Shown here one piece after another: positions 1 to 6,792 of a DNA stretch of 64,000 nucleotides. Within the stretch, counting starts at the first letter, position 1, and each line of letters opens with the position of its first letter. A program made the translations under genes and the position numbers. This stretch comes from Clostridiales bacterium (lineage in GTDB: Bacteria; Bacillota; Clostridia; Oscillospirales; Oscillospiraceae): the NCBI GenBank assembly GCA_022768185.1, contig JALEMS010000023.1:1-64000 (forward strand), written 5' to 3'. The notes beneath the pieces are model-generated. The model did not search any database and was not told where the DNA came from. It worked only from the letters and a program-made list of their open reading frames with translations.

Positions 1-840
1 CGTATAGGGGAGACGGTAGAGACCATAGCCGCCGGGAATGAGGCTGGTGTCGACCAGCTTGCCGCTGAAGGTATGGCAGTCAAAGGTAAAGTAACAGCTG
101 TCGGCCGTGATGGCGCTGTAGGTATACAGGCCGAAGCCGTCTCCGCCGTCGACGCCGTTTCTGCCGTAGTGCCAGACACGCCCGCTCTCGTCGCGCCCGA
201 GCGTCAGCTCCAGCTTTTCGTCAGGAAGAACCGGGATCCGGAAAAAGCTTTGGAAATCGTTCCACTGTTCGGCAGTTGCATATGGCGAAATCCCTACATA
301 TTCCGGCGCTACTGCGTCTGTCAGTTCAATGCTGCAGCCGGGCAGGTGGATCTGCCCGCTGATGGGGTAGTATTCATAGTAGTCCTGGACCAAAACGGTC
401 AGCTTGCCCTCTTTTCCGGGAGCTGTCTTATCATACAGCGCGTCATATGCCGCCGCCAACGGGGAAACGTCTGCGATGCGGCCGTCTGTGTCAAAATAGG
501 ACACGCCGTTGTCATAGCTGTTTTGCAGGGTAACGCCGTTGTAGCTTGGTTCCAACCGGCCGTAATACTGCGTCAAGTGGCAGGTGTATTGCGTCTGGAC
601 GTGCTGTGTTTCAGAGAGCGGCGCAGAGCCGGCCTTGAAGACCGTGTCCCAGAACAGCCGGTAGTCATACTGCATGCCAAGGCTGACAACGGCGCCGTTG
701 GCGGCCGACGGAGACCCTTCCCGCAGGGTTTCGGTATAGGTTACCTGATCGTGGGCGGCGAAGACGGTCCGGGCAGTCAGGCAGATACCGCCGACGGCCA
801 GCACAAGCAGCAAAATGGTGCACGTGAGCGCCTTGCGCAT
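1..840 (-). CDS. Secreted or membrane-anchored protein, last gene of GntR/ABC operon (partial)
   Basis: An open frame begins at ATG 840 and runs without a stop to the window edge, giving 280 codons of a longer gene. The N-terminus is a basic start (MRKALTC) followed by a hydrophobic segment at about residues 7-28, which reads as a signal peptide or membrane anchor. The rest is soluble and rich in Tyr, Gly and Asp, with several YY and YDY runs. It starts 3 bp after the ABC ATPase stop and has an AGGAGG site about 8 bases upstream, so it belongs to the same operon. I do not recognise the family. An extracellular partner of the transporter is an inference from position only. Confidence 0.8.
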   Translation of the reverse strand, partial: MRKALTCTILLLVLAVGGICLTARTVFAAHDQVTYTETLREGSPSAANGAVVSLGMQYDYRLFWDTVFKAGSAPLSETQHVQTQYTCHLTQYYGRLEPSYNGVTLQNSYDNGVSYFDTDGRIADVSPLAAAYDALYDKTAPGKEGKLTVLVQDYYEYYPISGQIHLPGCSIELTDAVAPEYVGISPYATAEQWNDFQSFFRIPVLPDEKLELTLGRDESGRVWHYGRNGVDGGDGFGLYTYSAITADSCYFTFDCHTFSGKLVDTSLIPGGYGLYRLPYT

Positions 841-843
841 GGG

Positions 844-1578
844 TCATTCCTCCTCGCCGGTGATCTCGTCGAGCGCGCGGCTGACGCGATCGGCGTGATA
901 GTGATAGGTCTGCTTGATATAGCCCATGAGATCTTCGCCGGACTCCTCCAGCTCGGACATGGACACATCGCCGACGATCTTGCCTTTCCGGATGAGCACC
1001 GCCCGTCCGATGAAACCGGAAACCTCCTCGATCAGATGTGTGGAGAGCAGCACCGTCTCATTCGGCTCCAGCACGCCCAGCAGCACCTTGTAAAAATCCT
1101 CGCGGTTGAAGACGTCGTTGCCGGCAAACGGCTCGTCCATGAAGATATAGTCCGCGCCCTGGCACAGAGCCAGGATCACCTCAAACTGGTTTTTCTGTCC
1201 GGTTGAGAAGCTGCGCAGCGCCTTATAACGTGGCAGCTCGAAAAAGCGCATCAGCCCGTCGAAGCGCTTGCGGGAGAAGTCGGGAAAGTGCGCGGCGTAA
1301 AAGCCGGCATGCGCTTCGGCATTGAGATTTGGGAAGAAAGAATGCTCGCTGGTGGCAAACGAAAGGCGCGCGATGTTCCGCCGTGTGATGGGCGCGCCGT
1401 CGAGCGTGATGCTGCCGCTGTGCGGCAGCAGGCCGAGGATGCACTTGATGAGTGTCGTTTTGCCGGCTCCGTTTTCGCCGAACAGGCCCACGATCTCACC
1501 CTGCGGAAGACGCAGGCTGACATCGGACAGCGCTTTTTTTCCGGGGTAGGATTTGCTGACGTGGTTGAGTTCAATCAT
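844..1578 (-). CDS. ABC transporter ATP-binding protein (YtrB/BcrA type)
   Basis: This 244-residue protein is the energising subunit of an ABC exporter. The Walker A motif GENGAGKT lies near residue 35, the signature appears as FSTGQKNQ in place of LSGGQ, Walker B is YIFMDEP and the switch histidine is in STH. The chosen ATG (MIELNHVSKSY) overlaps the stop of the upstream membrane gene as ATGA; a longer in-frame reading would run through that gene and is rejected. The C-terminal 30 residues after the ATPase core are acidic and may contact the membrane subunits. The substrate is unknown. Antimicrobial-peptide or envelope-stress export is typical of GntR(YtrA)-linked systems, but this is inference. 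Confidence 0.93.
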   Translation of the reverse strand: MIELNHVSKSYPGKKALSDVSLRLPQGEIVGLFGENGAGKTTLIKCILGLLPHSGSITLDGAPITRRNIARLSFATSEHSFFPNLNAEAHAGFYAAHFPDFSRKRFDGLMRFFELPRYKALRSFSTGQKNQFEVILALCQGADYIFMDEPFAGNDVFNREDFYKVLLGVLEPNETVLLSTHLIEEVSGFIGRAVLIRKGKIVGDVSMSELEESGEDLMGYIKQTYHYHADRVSRALDEITGEEE

Positions 1579-2066
1579 AGCAGGACACTCCAAAGTTTCT
1601 GCCACTGCAGTGGCGTCTGAAGAATTTCCGGTGTGAAAAGACGGTAAATGCCAAGATAAAGCAGCAGCAGAAGGGCCGATACAACCAGGCACAGCGCTGC
1701 GCCCAACACGGGCAGCGTCAGACAGCGCCGGTGCAGTTCCCAACGGCTGGGCAGCCGCCGCATGAGATAGATGCTTTTGCTGCCCTGCAGGTGATAAAGA
1801 TAGTGCGCCGCAGCAGCCAGCAGCATGCATGCTGCCAGCAGAGCAAAGCCGAGCAGCACCCCGTCGATGAGGCTGCAGAAATCCGGCATCTCCGGCGTCA
1901 GCCCCCGCTGCAACGCAAGGATTACATCCCGCCGGGCACGGATGAAGCGAACCGGATATCGCGCGCTGTACAGCACGGCCAGCGCCGAGCCGGTCCCGAA
2001 CAGTTGCAGCTCTGTCCGCAGCCCGAAGCCCGGAGGAGCGAGGCGGGACAGATCAGGTCTCTTCAT
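1575..2066 (-). CDS. Putative ABC transporter membrane subunit (small)
   Basis: This 163-residue membrane protein sits between the other membrane subunit and the ATPase. It has two clear hydrophobic stretches, one around residues 67-90 and one around 117-145, with a basic YLMRRLPSRWELHRR segment between them. That loop is like those seen in ABC-2 type permeases that couple to an ATPase. ATG 2066 is preferred because GGAGG stands about 9 bases upstream. The stop overlaps the ATPase start (ATGA), which implies translational coupling. There is no clear family assignment. With the 239-residue neighbour it probably forms the two halves of the membrane domain. Confidence 0.75.
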   Translation of the reverse strand: MKRPDLSRLAPPGFGLRTELQLFGTGSALAVLYSARYPVRFIRARRDVILALQRGLTPEMPDFCSLIDGVLLGFALLAACMLLAAAAHYLYHLQGSKSIYLMRRLPSRWELHRRCLTLPVLGAALCLVVSALLLLLYLGIYRLFTPEILQTPLQWQKLWSVLL

Positions 2067-2772
2067 CAGCGCAGCCCTCCTTTGCTTCCAGCCAGACGCT
2101 GCGTACGGTGTATGTACAGAGGATTCCCGTGAAAATGGGCAGCAGTGCATTGCCGGACAGGGTCCCCAACGGACTTTTGAAAAACAGCACTGCCATCAAT
2201 ACCATCAGCACCGGGGCCAGCTTTTTCTTTCTGCGCCGCTGCCAGAAGGGAATTGCGGCGGTGCACACGCCCAGACCAAGAGCCAGTGCCGTGTTGCTTA
2301 CCCAGCGGCCGGTTTCCTCCAGCGGCAGAAGACTGTGCAGAAATGCATTGCGGTAAAATGCGAGAAACACCGTCTGCCCGCTGGTGGAGTCCGGGTTTGC
2401 AGATACATATATGCGGCACAGAAGAAACGCTGCGAGCACCTGAACGCCCCACAGGATCAGGTATGTCATAGCGTTGTATCCGGCCTGCCAGAGAAATACA
2501 CTGCGCTCAGAGACCGAGAGCCGCCGGAGCGTATAGCCCGGTTGACTGCTGAAGGAGCAGCCACTGCTGCACAGCAGCAGCGTGACCAGCAGGAAGGACA
2601 CGCAGAAGACAATGGCCGTTCCGCTCGCGCGCACGGCATGCTCCAGACCGGAGCTGTGCAGGCCGATGCGGAAAAGCGCACACTCTGCTGCGGTCATCAG
2701 GATGAACAGGGCCAACAGTCGGTAGACGCCTGCGCGCGCGACCAACATAAAAACGGACAGGTGTTTTTTCAT
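2053..2772 (-). CDS. Putative ABC transporter permease
   Basis: This 239-residue polytopic protein has about six hydrophobic segments, the first just after the MKKHLS start. A basic stretch (QRRRKKK) lies before the fifth segment. ATG 2772 overlaps the GntR stop as TGATG, and GAGG lies upstream; GTG 2775 is an alternative start. The end overlaps the next gene by 14 bp. The tightly packed order regulator, permease, permease, ATPase and secreted protein is that of a YtrABCDEF-like operon. No transport substrate can be read from the sequence, and the permease call rests on context and topology rather than a recognised motif. Confidence 0.75.
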   Translation of the reverse strand: MKKHLSVFMLVARAGVYRLLALFILMTAAECALFRIGLHSSGLEHAVRASGTAIVFCVSFLLVTLLLCSSGCSFSSQPGYTLRRLSVSERSVFLWQAGYNAMTYLILWGVQVLAAFLLCRIYVSANPDSTSGQTVFLAFYRNAFLHSLLPLEETGRWVSNTALALGLGVCTAAIPFWQRRRKKKLAPVLMVLMAVLFFKSPLGTLSGNALLPIFTGILCTYTVRSVWLEAKEGCADEET

Positions 2773-3158
2773 CACAAATCCTCACTGCCTTGCCAGTATG
2801 TTTCGATGAGCGCAAGCGCTTCATCCTTTGTGATCCCCATTTGCTGCATGGCGCGCACGATGCGCCGTGTGTCGGCCTCCAGCAGCTCCTGCCGAATGCG
2901 CGCGGTTTTCTCCTCGTCGAGCACCATGCAGCTTTTTGCGCCGGCGTGCGACTGGATGAGCGACTGCTCTTCCAGCATGCGGTAGGCCTTCTGCACCGTA
3001 TTGGGATTGACGCCGAGCCGGGCCGACAGCACGCGTCGGGATGGGAGCTCGTCTCCGTCGCGGATTGCGCCGGACACGACGCCGCGTTTGAGATACAGCA
3101 GAATCTGCTGATAGATCGGAACGCCGTCCTGCGGAAGAAAATCGTCAAAGCAGATCAT
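2772..3158 (-). CDS. GntR-family transcriptional regulator (YtrA subfamily)
   Basis: A 128-residue one-domain repressor. The winged helix occupies about residues 10-78: PIYQQILLYLKRGVVSG, then DELPSRRVLSARLGVNPNTVQKAYRMLEE, which is the classic GntR signature. Only about 45 residues follow, so it lacks the large effector domain of FadR or HutC types and matches YtrA/YhcF. ATG 3158 is chosen over the upstream in-frame start at 3185 because GGAGG lies 6 bases before it. It is the first gene of the ABC operon. A 23-bp perfect inverted repeat covering its promoter is its probable operator, so it should repress its own operon. The inducer is unknown. Confidence 0.93.
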   Translation of the reverse strand: MICFDDFLPQDGVPIYQQILLYLKRGVVSGAIRDGDELPSRRVLSARLGVNPNTVQKAYRMLEEQSLIQSHAGAKSCMVLDEEKTARIRQELLEADTRRIVRAMQQMGITKDEALALIETYWQGSEDL

Positions 3159-3183
3159 AATGCCTCCGGAAGATGATTTCCGC

Positions 3184-3240
3184 AAACCGTATCATACGTA
3201 TAATACAGTTATCAACCGTATTATACGTATGATACGGTTT
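3184..3240. promoter_or_regulatory. Inverted-repeat operator of the GntR regulator
   Basis: Two perfect 23-base arms, 3184-3206 and 3218-3240, face each other across an 11-base spacer. Each arm has the alternating core GTATNATACGTATNATAC, itself nearly palindromic, so there may be two dimer sites. The right arm covers the -10 and most of the spacer of the operon promoter. YtrA-type regulators bind such repeats next to their own gene. Confidence 0.85.
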
Positions 3241-3248
3241 CTTGTCAA
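3220..3248 (-). promoter_or_regulatory. Consensus sigma-A promoter of the GntR/ABC operon
   Basis: Reading leftward, TTGACA (3248-3243), a 17-base spacer and TATAAT (3225-3220) form an exact consensus promoter. It fires toward the GntR gene start at 3158 and lies inside the inverted repeat, so strong basal expression must be held down by the bound repressor. Confidence 0.85.
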
Positions 3249-3251
3249 GAG

Positions 3252-3286
3252 AAAAGAGCAGAGAATACAGATCGTATTCTCTGCTC
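3252..3286 (-). terminator. Terminator of argS
   Basis: A 13-bp perfect stem (3256-3268 with 3274-3286, loop AGATC) is followed on the minus strand by TTTTCTC. It separates argS from the GntR promoter, whose -35 begins only a few bases downstream. Confidence 0.8.
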
Positions 3287-3318
3287 CTAAAAAATACATT
3301 CGGTTTATGTAAAGCGGC

Positions 3319-5058
3319 TTACATGGATTCCGGCGCGGAAACGCCGATGAGGGCGAGACTCATTTCAATGACACGCCGGGTGCAGTCCGCCAGAATGAGG
3401 CGGGCAGCCAGCACGTCCGGCTCGGCACCGCGCAGGCGGCAGGCATTATAGAACCGGTGGAAGCGGGCGGCCAGCTCCGTGACATAGCGATTGATGCGGC
3501 TGGGATCGTAGTCGCGCGCGGCGGTGCGAATCTCCTCCGGAAGCGCGGCCAGCTGCTTGATGAGGTCGTGCTCCTGCTCCGCGTTCAGCAGGGTGAGGTC
3601 TGCTGTCTCAGGGACGGGGCAGCCGTCTGCCGCGAGGGTGGCCAGCAGCGAGCAAATGCGCGCATGGGCATACTGGACATAATATACGGGGTTTTCGCTG
3701 TCCTGCCGCACGGCGAGATCCAGATCAAACTCCATCTGCGTGTCGGGCTTGGCATTGAAAAAGTAACGCGCAGCATCCACCGGGATCTCGTCGAGCAGGT
3801 CGGTGAGAGAGATGGCTTTGCCAGTGCGTTTGGACATCTTGACGACTTCGCCGTTGCGTGTGAGCTTGACCAGCTGCATCAGCACGATGTCCAGCCGTTC
3901 GGAGCCGTTGAGTCCAAGTGCGTCGAGCGCGCCCTTGAGGCGTGCGACATGACCATGATGGTCAGCACCCCAGATGTTGATGACCTGATCGAAGCCGCGT
4001 TCCTCAAACTTGTTGCGATGGTAAGCAATGTCAACGGCAAAATAGGTATAAAATCCGTTGGCTCGGCGCAGCACGTCGTCCTTGAGGTCAAGCTTTTCAA
4101 TTTCGGCGGGCTTTTTGCCGGCCTTCCGGAGATTTTCCGCAAGGATCTCGGACGTTTTCAGCCAGAGCGCCCCGTCCTTTTCATACGTCCGGCCGAGGTC
4201 GATCAGCTTCTGCACGGTTTCGTCCACGTAGCCGGACTTGTGCAGGTCGGACTCAAAAAACCAGCGGTCGTAATGAATGCCGTAGCGCTCCAGGTCGGAC
4301 TTCATTTTGGGAATGTTGCGGTTCAGACCGTATTCAGCCAGTGTGGCACGGCGTTCAGCTGCCGGCACGTTCAGCAGCCCGTCGCCGTGCTCCTGACGAT
4401 AGGCGGCGGCGATGTCGCGGATGTCGTCACCGTGGTAACCGTCCTCAGGGAAGACGACGGCGTCCTCACCGAGAATCAGCTGCTGGTAGCGCGCCTCAAT
4501 GGACTCGGCAAACTTTTCCACCTGGTTTCCGGCGTCATTTACGTAGAACTCGCGCCAGACCTTTGCGCCGGCAGCGTCCAGCACGGAGGCAAGGCTGTCG
4601 CCCAGCACGCCGCCGCGGGCGTTGCCCATGTGCATGGGACCGGTGGGGTTGGCGGAGACAAATTCAACCATATAGCGCTTGCCGGCAAGCGTGTCGGTGC
4701 GGCAATAGTCGCTGCCCTCGGAGACAATGGCGCCGAGCACGTCGGCATACCATTTGGGTGCGAGACGGAAGTTCATAAAGCCCGGCCCGGCGGCCTCAAC
4801 CTGCGAAAACCACGTGCCCTCCAGTGACATAGCCGCGATGAGGGAATCAGCGATCTTGCGGGGAGCCATGCGGAAGGCGCGCGCGCCGGCCATGGCGTGG
4901 TTTGCAGCGAAATCGCCGTTGGAGACGTCCTTCGGTATTTCAACGATGCCGTGCAGTTCGCTGCCGGCCGGCAGGGAGCCTGTCTCCACAGCGCGGGCGA
5001 GCGCGTCGGCAACGATGGTGTCGATCTGTTGTTTGGCCTGTTCGATTAAATTAGCCAT
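3319..5058 (-). CDS. argS: Arginyl-tRNA synthetase
   Basis: A class I aminoacyl-tRNA synthetase that charges tRNA-Arg in the cytoplasm. It has the N-terminal Arg-S additional domain, the HIGH-like motif in SANPTGPMHMGNARG (about residues 115-128), the GADHHGH segment and a KMSKRTG signature near residue 375. The C-terminal DALR anticodon-binding domain ends with a typical hydrophobic helix and Met. Length is 579 residues from ATG 5058. A TTG two codons upstream (5064) has better spacing to its AGGGG site, so the true start could be there. It directly follows the DUF1934 gene and probably shares its promoter, a pairing common in Clostridia. Confidence 0.97.
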   Translation of the reverse strand: MANLIEQAKQQIDTIVADALARAVETGSLPAGSELHGIVEIPKDVSNGDFAANHAMAGARAFRMAPRKIADSLIAAMSLEGTWFSQVEAAGPGFMNFRLAPKWYADVLGAIVSEGSDYCRTDTLAGKRYMVEFVSANPTGPMHMGNARGGVLGDSLASVLDAAGAKVWREFYVNDAGNQVEKFAESIEARYQQLILGEDAVVFPEDGYHGDDIRDIAAAYRQEHGDGLLNVPAAERRATLAEYGLNRNIPKMKSDLERYGIHYDRWFFESDLHKSGYVDETVQKLIDLGRTYEKDGALWLKTSEILAENLRKAGKKPAEIEKLDLKDDVLRRANGFYTYFAVDIAYHRNKFEERGFDQVINIWGADHHGHVARLKGALDALGLNGSERLDIVLMQLVKLTRNGEVVKMSKRTGKAISLTDLLDEIPVDAARYFFNAKPDTQMEFDLDLAVRQDSENPVYYVQYAHARICSLLATLAADGCPVPETADLTLLNAEQEHDLIKQLAALPEEIRTAARDYDPSRINRYVTELAARFHRFYNACRLRGAEPDVLAARLILADCTRRVIEMSLALIGVSAPESM

Positions 5059-5064
5059 TTGCAA

Positions 5065-5493
5065 TCATTTCCCCTGTTCTCTGACGTTTAGTCTGAATTT
5101 GTTGCGGTTGACGAGTGAATGGTCGATGTCGATGACATAGTCGATCTCCATCACGCCGCCGCGCGGCGAAAAGACGGTACGGATGCGGTTGGTGTCGATG
5201 GTCATCGTGGCCGAGCCAAACGGCGTGTCGTACAAAAAGGAGTCGCGCTGGCCTTCAATGAAGTTCATACAGGTGGTCATTGTGCCCTCGCGCGTTAAAA
5301 AGACCCCCTCCGGGGTGATGGTGATGGTGGTCTGCGTTCCCTCCAGCCCGGTCAGCTCGCTTTCCATATAGGAAATACGGATGAAATTTTTCTCGTAGCT
5401 GTATTTCCCGCAGGTGACAAACTCAATGTTGTCCGGCGTCCCTGCGTCCTGCAGGCCGGAAATGGAGATGATCACATCAATTGCATTTTCCAT
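5065..5493 (-). CDS. DUF1934 (YwiB-like) beta-barrel protein
   Basis: A 142-residue cytoplasmic protein of the YwiB/DUF1934 family, a small calycin-like beta barrel of unknown function usually found beside argS in Firmicutes. Matching features are the opening VIISISGLQ, the MESELTGLEGTQTTITI stretch and the C-terminal GGVMEIDYVIDIDHSLVNRNKFRLNV. ATG 5493 is supported by AAGGAAAGG upstream; longer in-frame extensions have no such site. The stop abuts the argS start region, so the two are translated from one message. Confidence 0.88.
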   Translation of the reverse strand: MENAIDVIISISGLQDAGTPDNIEFVTCGKYSYEKNFIRISYMESELTGLEGTQTTITITPEGVFLTREGTMTTCMNFIEGQRDSFLYDTPFGSATMTIDTNRIRTVFSPRGGVMEIDYVIDIDHSLVNRNKFRLNVREQGK

Positions 5494-5530
5494 GTGTTCG
5501 CCTTTCCTTGGATCATGGCATAATAATAAA

Positions 5531-5559
5531 AGTATAACCGATTCCCACAGTATTGTCAA
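5531..5559 (-). promoter_or_regulatory. Promoter of the DUF1934-argS operon
   Basis: TTGACA (5559-5554), a 17-base spacer and TATACT (5536-5531) on the minus strand, about 38 bases before the DUF1934 start. Confidence 0.8.
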
Positions 5560-5618
5560 AGCTTTCGTTGGGTTTCTTGACCATCTGTAAAAAATATGCC
5601 TTCCGAGAAAAAAACCGA

Positions 5619-5647
5619 TGGAAAACGGCCGTGTGCAATGGTATAAT
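5619..5647 (+). promoter_or_regulatory. Probable promoter of the 5793 gene
   Basis: TGGAAA and TATAAT (5642-5647) are separated by 17 bases. The -35 is weak. The transcript would have a leader of about 140 bases with no feature that I recognise. Confidence 0.5.
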
Positions 5648-5792
5648 AACACAGTTATCAAAATCAACAGCCGCATCGTGTGCATCGGCGTGCCGGGTTT
5701 GCCCGTCCGGTTAATCACGGCGGCCCGGCCATTGCGATATAATAAGCACAGCAGGGCGTTGCCCTGTGTGGCGAAGGGAGGCATGAGGCTTT

Positions 5793-6200
5793 GTGAACGT
5801 TGAATTGACGCAGCTGGAATTCCGGAGGCTTCTGGATCTGGTCTATGTGGGCAACTGGGTGCTCAATTCCGCCCGGGGGGACGACCGTTTTGAGGATTAC
5901 GATATTCTGCAGGAAAAGCTGTTTGCGCTCTGCCCGAAGCAGGGAATGCGTTCGCTGATCGAGACCTGGCGCGGGCATATTTTCCCGTCAGCCGCTTATG
6001 AGGACGGCGGGATTCATGAAGCCATCGCCGATTATGAAGACGCCGTGTTCTTCGACATTCTGGCAGAGGAGCTGGCCCGGCGCGATCTCGATTGTCTGGA
6101 TGAAAACCCGGAGGATATGACAGAGCTGAATCAGCGCATGGAGGAATACATTTCCGAGTTTGAGCAGAACGGACTGGACAACGTTTCCGTGGAGCTGTAG
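5793..6200 (+). CDS. Conserved hypothetical acidic protein
   Basis: A 135-residue, strongly acidic soluble protein with no signal or membrane segment. It begins with an amphipathic helix (TQLEFRRLLDLVYVGNWVLNS) and continues as mostly helical sequence with many Glu and Asp pairs. The GTG start at 5793 follows GGGAGG, at a somewhat long spacing, and a nearer GAGG. An ATG between them opens a different frame that ends after six codons. A terminator follows the stop. I do not recognise the family and give no function. The next gene is spoVAC, but the terminator between them argues against a shared role. Confidence 0.75.
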   Translation: MNVELTQLEFRRLLDLVYVGNWVLNSARGDDRFEDYDILQEKLFALCPKQGMRSLIETWRGHIFPSAAYEDGGIHEAIADYEDAVFFDILAEELARRDLDCLDENPEDMTELNQRMEEYISEFEQNGLDNVSVEL

Positions 6201-6242
6201 CAGATTGGTATGACGTCCGAAAAATCTGGAAAAATAAAAGCG

Positions 6243-6279
6243 CCCTCTTTGGCTGAAACTACGGCCAAAGGGGGTTTTT
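6243..6279 (+). terminator. Terminator after the 5793 gene; 3' arm holds the spoVAC SD
   Basis: An 11-bp stem (6243-6253 with 6264-6274, one G-T pair) and a 10-base loop are followed by TTTTT. The G-run that closes the stem (6270-6274) is also the SD of spoVAC, 7 bases before its ATG. Confidence 0.8.
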
Positions 6280-6281
6280 CC

Positions 6282-6725
6282 ATGAAAATCAGCAGGGAGG
6301 AGTATGCTGCGCTCGTCCGGGAAAAGACGCCGCCGTCTCCGCTGGGCGGCAATCTGCTGCGTGCATTTCTGATCGGCGGGCTGATCTGCTGCGTGGGGCA
6401 GGCATTTTTTGAGCTGTATCGCGCCGCGGGACTGGACAAGGAGACTGCTGCGCCTGTGGTCAGTGTTACGCTGGTGTTTCTTGGGGCGCTGCTCACGGGG
6501 CTGGGCGTTTACGATAATATTGCAAGGTTTGCCGGAGCAGGGTCGCTGGTGCCCATCACGGGGTTTGCAAACTCTGTGGTATCGCCTGCGCTGGAGTTCA
6601 AATCGGAAGGCTTCATCACCGGTATGGCGGCCAAAATGTTCGTGATTGCCGGGCCGGTTCTGGTTTACGGCACGGCAGCCAGCGTGGTCTACGGCGTGAT
6701 TTTGATGCTGTTTGGTCTGGCATAG
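6282..6725 (+). CDS. spoVAC: Stage V sporulation protein AC
   Basis: SpoVAC is a membrane protein of the spore inner membrane. It moves dipicolinic acid with the other SpoVA proteins and in B. subtilis acts as a mechanosensitive channel. The family hallmarks are present: the N-terminal EEYAALVREKTPPSPL, the first membrane segment AFLIGGLICCVGQ, and the conserved GSLVPITGFANSVVSPALEF followed by SEGFITGMAAKMF. The 147-residue length and about four hydrophobic segments fit. ATG 6282 is chosen; an upstream in-frame start would put the terminator hairpin inside the gene. Unusually, spoVAD and spoVAE are not next to it: the flanking gene on the right is a convergent brnQ. Confidence 0.95.
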   Translation: MKISREEYAALVREKTPPSPLGGNLLRAFLIGGLICCVGQAFFELYRAAGLDKETAAPVVSVTLVFLGALLTGLGVYDNIARFAGAGSLVPITGFANSVVSPALEFKSEGFITGMAAKMFVIAGPVLVYGTAASVVYGVILMLFGLA

Positions 6726-6734
6726 GAGGACGGT

Positions 6735-6776
6735 AAACGACAGCTGCAGAGCGAAGCGCTCTGCAGCTGTCGTTTT
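6735..6776. terminator. Bidirectional terminator between spoVAC and brnQ
   Basis: A 19-bp perfect stem (6735-6753 with 6757-6775) and a 3-base loop, with A-runs and T-runs on both flanks, sit between the convergent genes. Confidence 0.9.
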
Positions 6777-6792
6777 AACGGTATGCGGCGGC

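Noticed and set aside
73-1206. Long plus-strand ORF of 377 codons at the left end
   Set aside because: It lies opposite the ABC ATPase and the exported protein, both of which have recognisable features and SD sites. Its protein is rich in Val and Arg and has no family features.
3457-4827. 456-codon plus-strand ORF opposite argS
   Set aside because: An antisense shadow produced by the GC-rich third codon positions of argS.
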